Shown here: positions 16,630 to 24,245 of the stretch, one piece after another
Layout: the number at the start of each line of letters is the position of its first letter
Position numbering within the stretch: position 1 is the stretch's first letter
Origin: Bradyrhizobium sp. JYMT SZCCT0428
GTDB taxonomy: Bacteria > Pseudomonadota > Alphaproteobacteria > Rhizobiales > Xanthobacteraceae
Reading direction: 5' to 3'
NCBI RefSeq assembly: GCF_018131075.1
Contig: NZ_JAFCLS010000032.1
Coordinates: 1 to 64,000, forward strand
Length of the DNA stretch: 64,000 bases
Notes under the pieces: generated by a model
Told to the model about the DNA's origin: nothing
What the model saw: the letters and a program-made list of their open reading frames with translations, nothing else
The model's database searches: none
Program-made: the position numbers and the translations under genes

Positions 16630-16827
16630 ATGCGAAGGCCCGCCACGGCAAATGGCAGGCCCGATCGCAAAGTTGATTTCAGCACCATCGATAATGCCAC
16701 CGACCTAGCCGAGCAGCAAGGGCTCGCAAGCCGACAGGCCCGACGCCTAGTCCGGCTCTACTCCTTGACGGCAGCCGCGGCCGCCACGATCGCGGCCTTG
16801 GCGTACCCCGCGCGGTGCCAGCGATGA
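16630..16827 (+). CDS. Small hypothetical protein, first of a coupled trio
   Basis: This 65-aa protein has a helical stretch (DLAEQQGLASRQARRLVRLY) followed by a hydrophobic Ala-rich segment (SLTAAAAATIAALAYPARCQ). The start at ATG 16630 is preferred because the upstream part of the open frame is tRNA-derived repeat. Its TGA overlaps ATG 16824 of the next gene. The helical part resembles small proteins found ahead of phage-type replication genes. Function is unknown. Confidence 0.45.
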   Translation: MRRPATANGRPDRKVDFSTIDNATDLAEQQGLASRQARRLVRLYSLTAAAAATIAALAYPARCQR

Positions 16828-17045
16828 CGCAGATGACTCACCAGAAAATCACCCGCGCAATCGGTGGGACCGTATCTGTCACCAGCATCCGCGACCCGGC
16901 CGAGGGCGACACGAAGTACGTCGTTTCCTACCAGAACCGTGGCGGCCTGCAGCCTTGGTTGTCCAAGCACCACTTCTCAGACGTCGCCCAAGCTGATGCT
17001 GGCGCGCTGACGTTGGCCGATTTCCTCGGTGCGGAGGTGCGATGA
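16824..17045 (+). CDS. Small hypothetical protein, second of the trio
   Basis: This 73-aa protein starts MTQMTHQKITRAIGGTVSVT and has beta-rich YVVSYQNRGGLQPWLSKHHF and ADFLGAEVR. It is linked by ATGA overlaps to both neighbours (16824-16827 and 17042-17045), so it is co-translated with the helicase. No domain is recognised. Its place suggests an accessory role in replication of the island. Confidence 0.5.
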   Translation: MTQMTHQKITRAIGGTVSVTSIRDPAEGDTKYVVSYQNRGGLQPWLSKHHFSDVAQADAGALTLADFLGAEVR

Positions 17046-17203
17046 TGAGCATCATTGTCAGCCTGCCACCGCCTGATTGGACCAAGGAACTACAGCGGTA
17101 CGGCAGCGGCGCACCGCACGCTAGCCTAGCCAATGCCTGCGCCATGCTCCGCGGCGACCCCGACCTGCAGGTGATGCTGGCTTTCGACGCAAGACCATGC
17201 TAG
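17042..17203 (+). CDS. N-terminal piece of the VapE-like protein (split by frameshift)
   Basis: Read from ATG 17042, the frame gives IIVSLPPPDWTKELQRYGSG, then HASLANACAMLRGDPDLQVM and LAFDARPC before a TAG. In intact VapE-type proteins, a LANA..ALR.DP.....FAFDEM segment directly precedes the part encoded at 17197-18249. The two frames meet at 17190-17203, where a -1 shift would join FDAR to TMLVS. I infer a 1-nt deletion, a sequencing error or, less likely, programmed frameshifting. Confidence 0.6.
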   Translation: MMSIIVSLPPPDWTKELQRYGSGAPHASLANACAMLRGDPDLQVMLAFDARPC

Positions 17204-18249
17204 TATCGGCGGCGCCTTGGGACTTCGACCCGGAGTCGTTCAGTCCCCGCCCATGGTCTCCGCATGATGATCTGCTAGCGACCGAGTACATCCAGCGAGC
17301 CGGGATAACTGTGAAGCCACCAACCACCGCGCAGGCGGTTGAACTAGTTGCTCGAGAGCGACCCTATCACCCGGTCAAAGAGTATCTCGAAAACAGTGAA
17401 TGGGACGGAACGCCGCGGCTGCGCTCAATGTTCGCAACTTATTTCGGTGCCGCGCCTGACAACTACGTCGCCAATGTTGGCAGTAGCTTTATGATTGGTG
17501 CTGTCGCGCGTGTTCTAAATCCCGGTTGCAAGCATGATCATGTTCCGATCATTGAAGGGCCACAGGGCATTGGAAAATCCAAGGCGCTAAAGATCCTGTT
17601 CGGTTCGTTTTTCTGCGATGAAGTCGGAGACCTTGGTTCGAAGGACGCCGCGATGCAGTTGTCCGGCGTTTGGGGTTTCGAATTGGCCGAGCTCGACGCT
17701 TACTCTCGCGCTGATGCGGGGCGGATCAAGGCATGGATATCGCGAACGGTCGATCGGTTCCGACCACCCTACGGAACGCGAGTTATCGAGTGTCCGCGCA
17801 GTTGCGTCTTCGTCGGCAGCACGAACGGCGACAACTATTTGAAGGACGAAACCGGGAACCGGAGATTCTGGCCTGTAAAGGCGACGCGGATCGATGCCGC
17901 CGGCCTGGCCCGTGACCGCGATCAGCTTTGGGCCGAAGCCTACAGGCTCCATCAGGGCGGCGCGCCTTGGTGGTTCATCAAGCCTGAAGTGGTCGAGCAG
18001 GCCCAACGCGAGCAGCGGGACCGCCTGATAGACGATCCATGGTGGGACGTGATCGTCGCCTATCTTGAACCCCGCAACAGCGTGTCGGTCGCGGAGGTGC
18101 TCACAGAGGCGGTCTGCATCGACCGCTCGCGCTGGGGACAGGTCGAGCAAAACCGCGTTGCACGCTGCCTGAAGGCCTACGGATGGTGCCGGGTACAGGT
18201 CCGCACTGGTGGCAAGCAATCTTGGCGGTACAAGCGATTGGCCGAATGA
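17197..18249 (+). CDS. VapE-family helicase/ATPase (virulence-associated E)
   Basis: This 350-aa stretch carries an SF3-like AAA+ core. It has Walker A EGPQGIGKSK at about 120-129, the acidic ELAELDAYS Walker-B-like strand at about 162-170 and the polar VFVGSTNGDNYL sensor at about 204-215. The family motif DETGNRRFWPV follows at about 217-227, as does the RVVDRFRPPYG-type segment before it. Such proteins serve as replication helicases of phages, satellites and islands, usually fused to a primase, which is absent here. It is the third coupled gene, with the N-terminus apparently displaced by a frameshift (see 17042-17203). Iteron-like repeats follow directly. Confidence 0.85.
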   Translation: MLVSAAPWDFDPESFSPRPWSPHDDLLATEYIQRAGITVKPPTTAQAVELVARERPYHPVKEYLENSEWDGTPRLRSMFATYFGAAPDNYVANVGSSFMIGAVARVLNPGCKHDHVPIIEGPQGIGKSKALKILFGSFFCDEVGDLGSKDAAMQLSGVWGFELAELDAYSRADAGRIKAWISRTVDRFRPPYGTRVIECPRSCVFVGSTNGDNYLKDETGNRRFWPVKATRIDAAGLARDRDQLWAEAYRLHQGGAPWWFIKPEVVEQAQREQRDRLIDDPWWDVIVAYLEPRNSVSVAEVLTEAVCIDRSRWGQVEQNRVARCLKAYGWCRVQVRTGGKQSWRYKRLAE

Positions 18250-18274
18250 CGGGCAATAGCCACCACTTTGAACC

Positions 18275-18423
18275 GGTTACCGCGAATAAACCGGTGACAC
18301 CGAAAATCATTGCGACACAGAGCTTGCCACCACTGTAACCACTGTAACCACTTCATTCTCTCTATCTATTATTACGCGGGAAGGGGTTTCAGCCTTTCGA
18401 TTGTAACCGGTTGCACTGGTTAC
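18275..18423. repeat. Iteron-like GTAACC/GGTTAC cluster, possible origin
   Basis: Five exact copies of GTAACC or its complement occur at 18275, 18335, 18344, 18403 and 18418. Two are in tandem 9 bp apart (CACTGTAACCACTGTAACCA) and two form an inverted pair. The cluster lies directly after the helicase gene, beside an AT-rich stretch (tctatctattattacg). This is the usual place for a satellite replication origin. The remaining non-coding DNA up to 18683 holds no gene. Confidence 0.5.
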
Positions 18424-18683
18424 GCCCGCCGCGTCGACCAGCGCAGACCCCATGCCCGTGTCGAGTGGTCCCGCCCAGCACCAATCGCCATTGAAAACAA
18501 ACGGGGGGGCCTCGCGGTCTCACCGCACCACTACCCAGCTCCACCACATGCGGTGTCGCCGGGAGATTTTTTCTCTCCGGGGAAACTCTCTCACCCCTAA
18601 ATCAAAGGGAAGCAAAGTAAGAGAAACCCCCGTTTTAAGGGCACTTCTCGCTACTATTATTCGAACGGAAAGGTCGAAAATCA

Positions 18684-19103
18684 ATGACGGAATCAAAAAA
18701 CATCGGCAGGGGTGGGCCCAGGCAGGGCGCAGGCCGCCGGCCGAAAATGGCAACGATCGACTGGAATCAGGTGGGGCTCAGTTACTTCAAAGGCAGTGAA
18801 TCTCTCGACGATATTCTTGCCTCGTTTAATCTAAGTCATGGCGACCTTTTGGCCTATGCCGCGTCAAATCACTGGATGCGGCGGCCGAATAAGCCGCACC
18901 CCGACGACTTGGGTGACCTGGCCAGCGCGCTCGCGATGGAAATGTTTTCGATCGAGAAAGTGGCGGATCGAGGCTCGCGGTTCGTGTCGGCCATGGTCGC
19001 GCTTGGCGCACGCGACGCCGACATCGCCGAAGCTCTTAAAATTTCACTGCCGGCGCTGAAAGCTGAGTTCAGCAAAGAGCTCCGACGATTTGCCCAAAAC
19101 TGA
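18684..19103 (+). CDS. Phage small-terminase-like DNA-binding protein
   Basis: This 139-aa protein opens GRGGPRQGAGRRPK, the Gly/Arg signature common at the N-terminus of phage small terminase-like proteins. DNA-binding-type helices follow (LDDILASFNLSHGDLLAYAA, ARDADIAEALKISLPALKAE). The second helix pair looks like a helix-turn-helix. It is first in the capsid operon and overlaps the next gene. A role in DNA recognition for packaging is plausible, but no large terminase partner is present here. Confidence 0.5.
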   Translation: MTESKNIGRGGPRQGAGRRPKMATIDWNQVGLSYFKGSESLDDILASFNLSHGDLLAYAASNHWMRRPNKPHPDDLGDLASALAMEMFSIEKVADRGSRFVSAMVALGARDADIAEALKISLPALKAEFSKELRRFAQN

Positions 19104-19329
19104 TGCCGAACGCCAACGGAAGTCGCGTAAGCGGCGGGAGTGTGGCCGCGCCGTACTGCCGGTGGAAGTCTCCTTGGGTCAGCTAGCTGATGTGCTGGTC
19201 GACAGCGGGCTCCTCGACGAATGGGACGCAGAGAACAAGGCCGAAGTCGCGAAGGCCATGGCGCGCGTGATTGACGGGTGGCTCGGCACGGCGTCACCCG
19301 TGACCGGGTTTGCTAAGCGCGTTCGCTAG
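19090..19329 (+). CDS. Small phage-type hypothetical protein
   Basis: This 79-aa protein starts at TTG 19090, inside the previous gene (14-bp overlap). It begins MPKTDAERQRKSRKRRECGR, a form frequent among tiny phage and island proteins, and continues with QLADVLVDSGLLDEWDAENK and AMARVIDGWL. It is probably a helical DNA-binding or regulatory protein. It lies 33 bp before the capsid gene. Confidence 0.5.
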   Translation: MPKTDAERQRKSRKRRECGRAVLPVEVSLGQLADVLVDSGLLDEWDAENKAEVAKAMARVIDGWLGTASPVTGFAKRVR

Positions 19330-19362
19330 ATTCGTCTCCAGCAATTGATTCGCGAGGAGAAC

Positions 19363-20475
19363 ATGGTGCAAGCAATCCGAGCCGCAGCAGATATCGAAAT
19401 TTCGCATCGGGCGACGGCATTTGCGCATTTCGCGGCGCTCACGGGCGCTCACAAAAAAAATATGAGCGATGCGTTAAAGGACTTCGAAATCCGCTTTCAA
19501 AGGAGTCGACAACTCGAGGCGGTCCGAGGTTTCGTGGCAAGACAGAAGGCCGCGATCAGCAGCGGCACTACGACTGACACCACATGGGCAGCGCCTCTCG
19601 TGGCGCAAAATACGTTAGAACGTGGTTTTATAGAATATTACCGAACGCGAACGGTACTCGACAAAATTCAAGGTTTCCGCAGGGTCCCCTTCAACGTCCG
19701 TACCAGCGCCGCAACATCGGGCACCGCTGTTAGTTGGGTCGATGAAAATCAACCGACGCCTGTCTCTGCGATGAGCTTTGAAGGTTTGCAGTTTACGAAA
19801 TCGAAAATCGGTGGAATCGTTGTGATCACGCAGGAGCTCGCACGCTCGTCTGATCCTGCGGCGCCGGAGCTAATTCGCGATGATCTCGCTGCTGCGATGG
19901 CGCAATACAGCGATGAGCAGTTTCTGAATCCGAGCATTGCCGCAACGGGTGCCTCTCCCGCAAGCATCGTGAATGGCGCAACTGAAATCACCTCGAGCGG
20001 CACGACGCTTGCCGCATTCACGCAGGACCTGGAAGACCTGTTAGGCGCACTCAGTACAAACCTTACGGCACCGTACATCGTAATGCGCCGCTCCACAGCA
20101 TTGTGGGTGTGCCGCTTGAAAAACGAATCCGGCAGCGACGCATTCCCGAGCATGGGAGCAATGGGCGGCCAAATTTGGGGCATTCCCGTGATTGTAAGCG
20201 ATAGCGCGCCTCTCGACTCAGATTCACCAGCGCAGCGAAACATCGTCGCGTTGGACGCTGCAGAGATTTTGGTTGCCGAAGGCGGAGTCGAATTTCGCAC
20301 GAGCACCGAAGGCACTATCGAAATGGTAGACACTCCGGACTCTCCGACAACAGGCGCTACTGTGCAGACGTCGCTGTGGCAACGAAATCTTATTGCGATC
20401 GGCGTGAATCGCTTCATTCGGTGGCAGCGCCGGCGAGACGGCGCCGCTGCGTTTCTATCGAGCGTACCGTTCTGA
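19363..20475 (+). CDS. HK97-fold phage major capsid protein
   Basis: This is a 370-aa protein. ATG 19363 is favoured by gaggag 5 nt upstream; a TTG at 19345 is a weaker choice. After a short helical N-terminus come the HK97 features: the SSGTTTDTTWAAPLV entry, AVSWVDENQPTPVSAMSFEG (E-loop/spine region), KSKIGGIVVITQELARSSDP, a long P-domain helix, MGGQIWGIPVIVSDSAP and a C-terminal A-domain. There is no N-terminal scaffold domain of normal size and no linked protease. Codon use looks less GC-biased than in core genes. It ends in a TGATG overlap with the next gene. A structural capsid role is well supported; assembly alone or with a helper phage is open. Confidence 0.85.
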   Translation: MVQAIRAAADIEISHRATAFAHFAALTGAHKKNMSDALKDFEIRFQRSRQLEAVRGFVARQKAAISSGTTTDTTWAAPLVAQNTLERGFIEYYRTRTVLDKIQGFRRVPFNVRTSAATSGTAVSWVDENQPTPVSAMSFEGLQFTKSKIGGIVVITQELARSSDPAAPELIRDDLAAAMAQYSDEQFLNPSIAATGASPASIVNGATEITSSGTTLAAFTQDLEDLLGALSTNLTAPYIVMRRSTALWVCRLKNESGSDAFPSMGAMGGQIWGIPVIVSDSAPLDSDSPAQRNIVALDAAEILVAEGGVEFRTSTEGTIEMVDTPDSPTTGATVQTSLWQRNLIAIGVNRFIRWQRRRDGAAAFLSSVPF

Positions 20476-20801
20476 TGGGTCTCCTACGTAAACGCCTTAT
20501 TAAAAGCGGAGTCGGGCAGATGGACGTAAAATTGATTGAAGGGCTGATGGAAGCGATCGCGCCGCTCATCAAAGAGCATGTTGAGGCGAAGATCGCTCCA
20601 CTCAACGCGCGTATCGTTGAACTCGAGAAGGGCGGAATCAGATATTTGGGCGTTTTCCAACGCGCGATCGATTACCGAAGAGGATCCGTGGTCACGGACG
20701 CGGGCAGCGCGTGGGTTGCATTGACCGACAATCCGCAAAACACGCCAGGGCATTCCAGCGATTGGCAATTGATGGTTAAGGCGGGAAAGGACGCGAAATG
20801 A
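20475..20801 (+). CDS. Small protein with chitin-binding-like C-terminal motif
   Basis: This 108-aa protein starts at ATG 20475, overlapping the capsid stop. It has a helical coiled-coil-like first half (LIEGLMEAIAPLIKEHVEAK, APLNARIVELEKGG). A C-terminal module follows: YLGVFQRAIDYRRGSVVTDA, WVALTDNPQNTPGHSSDWQL. The Y-x-x-G-x-x-V...W-x-A...P...S-x-W-x-L pattern is like CBM5/12-type tail modules found on many phage proteins. It may be a decoration or host-contact protein. Its TGA overlaps the next ATG. Confidence 0.6.
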   Translation: MGLLRKRLIKSGVGQMDVKLIEGLMEAIAPLIKEHVEAKIAPLNARIVELEKGGIRYLGVFQRAIDYRRGSVVTDAGSAWVALTDNPQNTPGHSSDWQLMVKAGKDAK

Positions 20802-21043
20802 CGATCGATCATGCGACCAAGAACGTGGATGATGTTGTCTCGAGAGCCAAGGACTCTGCATTGCGGATCATCAAGGAATCCGAACAGCGTTTCGTTGACA
20901 GCGTCGTGGCGCGCGGTGCCATGACTACCGAACAAGCTTTAGACATTCTGGACGAACAGCGCGCCGCGGCGCTGGATGGGCTCGACGAAGCAATGAAACG
21001 TCTACGCGCGTGGCTGCTGCGCGGTGGCGTCGATACCCACTAG
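20798..21043 (+). CDS. Small helical hypothetical protein, cut at its end by an insertion
   Basis: This 81-aa all-helical protein (NVDDVVSRAKDSALRIIKES, TTEQALDILDEQRAAALDGL) is coupled to the previous gene by ATGA. Its stop codon TAG lies at the first bases of a 22-bp terminal inverted repeat (21041-21062). The natural C-terminus may therefore have been removed by the insertion. Function is unknown; it is part of the capsid operon. Confidence 0.5.
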   Translation: MTIDHATKNVDDVVSRAKDSALRIIKESEQRFVDSVVARGAMTTEQALDILDEQRAAALDGLDEAMKRLRAWLLRGGVDTH

Positions 21044-22352
21044 GGCGTGTACTCATAAATCCAAGGACATCCGTGGGCTTAGCGCTTTACCCCCAATAGC
21101 GGACATCCGAGGGCCGGGCTAGAATGTCCGCTTTGTGCCTGCCATAACCGACTCATGCGCCGCAGCAAAGAGCCTCACTGTTCGATGACCTCATCGGCGC
21201 GTGCGAGAACATTTGGCGGGATTTCGAGGCCGAGCGTTTTGGCGGTTTTGAGGTTGATGGCGAAGAGGAACTTGGTCGCTTGCTGGTACGGAATTTCGCC
21301 CGGCTTGGTTCCGCGCAAAATCTGATCGATTTGCCCGGCCGCGCCTCTATAGGCTTCGGAGAGCTTGATGCCGTAGGCCATCAACCCGCCGGAAGAGACG
21401 AACTCCGGATAGGCGTACATCGCCGGCAGGCGGGCGGCCGTTGCCAGCTCGGAGATAAGCCCGCGGTTTGCGATGTTCTCGCTCTGATCGCTCGCGAGGA
21501 GCGCTTGCGCGCCTGCATCGGCGATCGCCAGGATGACTCGGCGATACTCCGGCTCCTGAAGAGAACCATGAAGCTGCGGCCCAACAAAGTTCAGGCCATG
21601 CCGTTGCGCAGCCTCCCGAAGGGCCGGCCCGTACCACGAGTCCCAAGTCTCGTGGTCCGCAAGGAAGCCTATGCGGGAGAGGCCAGGGATAGCTTCTTTC
21701 AACAGTTCGAGACGCTTCCCCCAAACCTCTCGACCAGCGTCGACACTGACTCCCGTAATGTTACCACCAGGCCGCGCCAAGCTCGTCGCAATGCCGGCAG
21801 CGACCGGATCGGCCGAAATGCCGACGATCGGCATGGTTAGGGTGGCGGCTTTTAGCAACAAAATCATTTCGTTCTTTCCCGACAGGATCACGTCTGGCCT
21901 GCGACCTACAACCTCACGGGCCAGATCGGCATATTGCGCGGTCCGCCCCTCGGCGGAATATCGCTCGACACGTAGGTTTTGGCCTTCGATATAGCCGAGG
22001 CGGCGAAGCTCCGCGAAGAACGCGGGGAACCACGGGAGACGGTCGCTCGCCTCGTTCATCTCGGACACGGGGTACGACGGATGGGCAATGGCAATGCGGT
22101 AAACCTTGCCCGCCTGCTGCGCCTCAGCGCGGCTGAGCGCGGCGGTGCAAACGAGACCGCCAATGAACGCGCGGCGCCTCATTTGATCCCCTCCTTGGCT
22201 CCTGAGCCGGGAGCGTTACATCGCTTTAACTTGCGCTATCTTATCACGTCGGAATGAGGGCGGGCGTGCTAAACTGGATACACCGGCTCACGATCACGGC
22301 CGTTCTGGCCGACTGCCAAAAGTCGTTCTCGGATTTGTGAATACACGCCCTA
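21041..22352. mobile_element. Inverted-repeat-bounded insertion with cargo but no transposase
   Basis: The ends match in 20 of 22 bases as an inverted repeat (TAGGGCGTGTA followed by TCA.AAATCC) at 21041-21062 and 22331-22352. CCAC is present directly outside both ends, and TA forms both outermost dinucleotides. This fits target duplication by an IS630-like (TA) or another IS. The only gene inside is the ABC substrate-binding protein. A cargo-bearing non-autonomous element is inferred. Confidence 0.55.
21175..22182 (-). CDS. ABC-type substrate-binding protein (TrpX/YtfQ-unlike, PF04392 type)
   Basis: This 335-aa protein opens MRRRAFIGGLVCTAALSRAE, an Arg-rich export signal with AxA-like cleavage. 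It continues VYRIAIAHPSYPV, FFAELRRLGYIEGQNLRVER, VVGRRPDVILSG and GKRLELLKEAIPGLSRIGFL. This is the very abundant Bradyrhizobium type of putative ABC transport substrate-binding protein (PF04392). No permease or ATPase is near, so a transport role cannot be assigned. It looks full length. It is the sole cargo of an inverted-repeat-bounded segment. Confidence 0.8.
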   Translation of the reverse strand: MRRRAFIGGLVCTAALSRAEAQQAGKVYRIAIAHPSYPVSEMNEASDRLPWFPAFFAELRRLGYIEGQNLRVERYSAEGRTAQYADLAREVVGRRPDVILSGKNEMILLLKAATLTMPIVGISADPVAAGIATSLARPGGNITGVSVDAGREVWGKRLELLKEAIPGLSRIGFLADHETWDSWYGPALREAAQRHGLNFVGPQLHGSLQEPEYRRVILAIADAGAQALLASDQSENIANRGLISELATAARLPAMYAYPEFVSSGGLMAYGIKLSEAYRGAAGQIDQILRGTKPGEIPYQQATKFLFAINLKTAKTLGLEIPPNVLARADEVIEQ

Positions 22353-22366
22353 CCACGAGCGGGACC

Positions 22367-22480
22367 ATGTAAACCGGCATAATCAAAGTTTGGAACGACG
22401 ATCGGGGCTTCGGCTTCATCGAGCGCGACGAAGGCCCTGATGTCGTTAGCGCGTTCATCGTGCGTGCCTTCCCACCCGTA
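22367..22480 (+). pseudogene. Cold-shock domain relic
   Basis: After ATG 22367 the next codon is TAA. The following frame reads TGIIKVWNDDRGFGFIERDE and GPDV, matching the start of cold-shock proteins including RNP1 (GFGFI), then drifts out of family. A dead start and a broken end make it non-functional. A second relic is at 1481-1522. Confidence 0.6.
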
Positions 22481-22499
22481 ACAAGCGAGACCCGTCTAA

Positions 22500-22793
22500 T
22501 CAGCCTACGCCCTTTTCGTAGTCGATCACCTCGCCCCAGTTCGGGCGGGGGTCGACCCAGCCCACGCTACCGCATTTCGTGCATTTGAGGTGGGCTAGAA
22601 TGTCTGGCCATTGCCGGTCTGGCAGGTCGTCTAGGCTTAGAGCCGCCCAGTGCCAGCAACGCGGGCGCTGATCGCCGTAAGGTGGGCCGACGCAATAGAT
22701 CAGGATGGACTTGAAGCCAGCGGCCTTAGCGGTCGTCGGATTGCCGTCAGGCCAGTAGCGAAGTCGAGAGTCGGGTTTGCGGCGCCAAGGCAT
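22500..22793 (-). CDS. Hypothetical protein with a CxxC-type turn
   Basis: This 97-aa protein starts at MPWRRKPDSRLRYWPDGNPT. It contains FKSILIYCVGPPYGDQRPRC and WHW, then ILAHLKCTKCGSVGWVDPRP. The KCTKCGS turn plus upstream Cys and His could bind zinc. The earlier in-frame ATG (22835) has no family support, because a partial homologue at 1-26 also begins with MPWRRKPDS. Function is unknown. Confidence 0.55.
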   Translation of the reverse strand: MPWRRKPDSRLRYWPDGNPTTAKAAGFKSILIYCVGPPYGDQRPRCWHWAALSLDDLPDRQWPDILAHLKCTKCGSVGWVDPRPNWGEVIDYEKGVG

Positions 22794-22900
22794 CCCCCAT
22801 CGAAGCGGTCGCGCGGCGCTAAGGCAAATTATCAATCCCTTGGGGATCGGAGTGGCGAGTGACTACAGCGCGTAGCGGGTGTGGAAAGCTGTCTGCAATG

Positions 22901-23644
22901 CTATGGCGGTGCGATGTTGATAGCTCTTAGTCGTCCGTCGACAATGCGCAACAGATGATTGGCGAGAAGAACTATTTCCATCGCCTCGTCAGGCTCGTTT
23001 ATATCAACGTCTCGGTGCGAGTGCGGATTTTTGTAGCATCCGATTGCACCAGCAAACAGTGAAGAGCGTGCTTGCCGTTCGCTTTTTTCGGCGGTTTTAT
23101 CGGTCAAGGGGCCGGTGTCTTCGTGAAATGCACTCCGCATAAGTGCCGTTCCAAGATCGCCGTCACCAAATCCTCCTGCTTCGCGAACGTAAATTTCGAC
23201 AGCTTTCATCGCCAAGAAGGCCGCCACATCGAACTCTGCTCGAATAAAGGCAGCCCAGACTTTGTCGGCAATCCGCGGGTGAAGTAATTCTTTCGGTATC
23301 CTCCTGGCTTTCGCGAATTGCGTTACGTCGACCGCAGATTGGATTTTTTTGGCACGACGACTGAGTATTTTCCAACCGTTCGCTCCATTCGTTCCGGGGG
23401 CCGGTATGAGTAAACCTTGCACCTCCAACCAGTTCCAAGCCTCCGCAATGGCCACTTCAACTTCGTCGTTGCGACCATGATATTTGTGACCGCCCTGGTT
23501 GGCGTGAAACAGAGTGTTGGTAAAGTTGCTTTGGTGAAGTTGATTCCCGTCAACTTTTGCAGCCATGAGGACGAGGCCGGCGAGTTCCTCTACCTCCATT
23601 AAGAGTAGATGTTCGACCGGCACGACTTCAGGAAGTGAACGCAT
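22901..23644 (-). CDS. TIGR02391/Ymh family protein, HEPN-like
   Basis: This is a 247-aa protein. The start was set at 23644 because cggag lies upstream and a longer frame would overrun the previous gene. Residues 60-100 look like a winged helix (AIAEAWNWLEVQGLLIPAPG). Residues 120-240 match TIGR02391: LLHPRIADKVWAAFIRAEFD, AFLAMKAVEIYVREAGG, DGDLGTALMRSAF, SLFAGAIGCYKNPHSHRDV. The family's RNP.AH motif is KNPHSH here, so the HEPN-type R-x4-6-H has Lys205 and His210. Such proteins occur in defence and mobile islands and may be RNases. It is third in a coupled operon. Confidence 0.7.
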   Translation of the reverse strand: MRSLPEVVPVEHLLLMEVEELAGLVLMAAKVDGNQLHQSNFTNTLFHANQGGHKYHGRNDEVEVAIAEAWNWLEVQGLLIPAPGTNGANGWKILSRRAKKIQSAVDVTQFAKARRIPKELLHPRIADKVWAAFIRAEFDVAAFLAMKAVEIYVREAGGFGDGDLGTALMRSAFHEDTGPLTDKTAEKSERQARSSLFAGAIGCYKNPHSHRDVDINEPDEAMEIVLLANHLLRIVDGRLRAINIAPP

Positions 23645-23666
23645 GTTGGTAATTCTCCGAGATGGC

Positions 23667-24245
23667 TTAATCGCACCAAGGCCTGCTTCGCCTTCGATCC
23701 CGCCAGTTTTTGCCAGCCCTCTCGCAGGCGTCCCGAATATACGGGAGTGTACGAATGATATCGCTTCGACGCGCCCAATGACTGCGCCCAAATGAATCAT
23801 CAAATCCGACGACCTGATAGTCGCCCCGCGCTAAAGTCTCATGGTCCGGGACGAGGTAGACGCTAAAGCTCTCCCCGACGGCAAGCGTCTTCGGAAAACA
23901 CGCTGTCGGGCCGCCGCCCAAACCCCATTCGTAATCTAGATCAGGGCCCTGTGGTGCACGCGGCAGAACGTTGAGAATGCCGTAGCTTTTATCTTTGAAT
24001 GGACCACGATTAAATACGATCAAGGCCTTCATGAGCGTTGCCTCGATCGGGCCCATATTGGTCGCAGCCAATTGCAGAACCTCAATGTCCTCTGCGCCCT
24101 GCTGCATGATAGTCACCATTGCAAATGAGACGCGGACCACCGGCTTCGGATAGATAAACTTAGACCAGACGTTCCAAAGAAAACTAGCGGTGGCAACGAT
24201 CGCTGAAAAGATGCTGATGGCCAACGCCCAATCCGCAGTTGTCAC
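23667..24245 (-). CDS. Membrane-anchored hypothetical protein
   Basis: This is a 192-aa protein starting at a GTG that overlaps the stop of the RHH gene (GTGA). Residues 5-27 form one transmembrane helix (WALAISIFSAIVATASFLWN). The rest is a soluble beta-rich domain (VVRVSFAMVTIMQQGAEDIE, LQLAATNMGPIEATLMKALI, SFSVYLVPDHETLARGDYQV) that reads like an immunoglobulin-type sandwich facing the cytoplasm. The tail is basic. It lies 22 bp before the TIGR02391 gene. It could tether or sense for that effector, but this is inference. Confidence 0.6.
   Translation of the reverse strand: MTTADWALAISIFSAIVATASFLWNVWSKFIYPKPVVRVSFAMVTIMQQGAEDIEVLQLAATNMGPIEATLMKALIVFNRGPFKDKSYGILNVLPRAPQGPDLDYEWGLGGGPTACFPKTLAVGESFSVYLVPDHETLARGDYQVVGFDDSFGRSHWARRSDIIRTLPYIRDACERAGKNWRDRRRSRPWCD

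Noticed and set aside
19363..20475. Encapsulin instead of phage capsid
   Set aside because: Length, the E-loop region and the phage-type partners fit a phage major capsid protein; no cargo enzyme with a targeting peptide is nearby.
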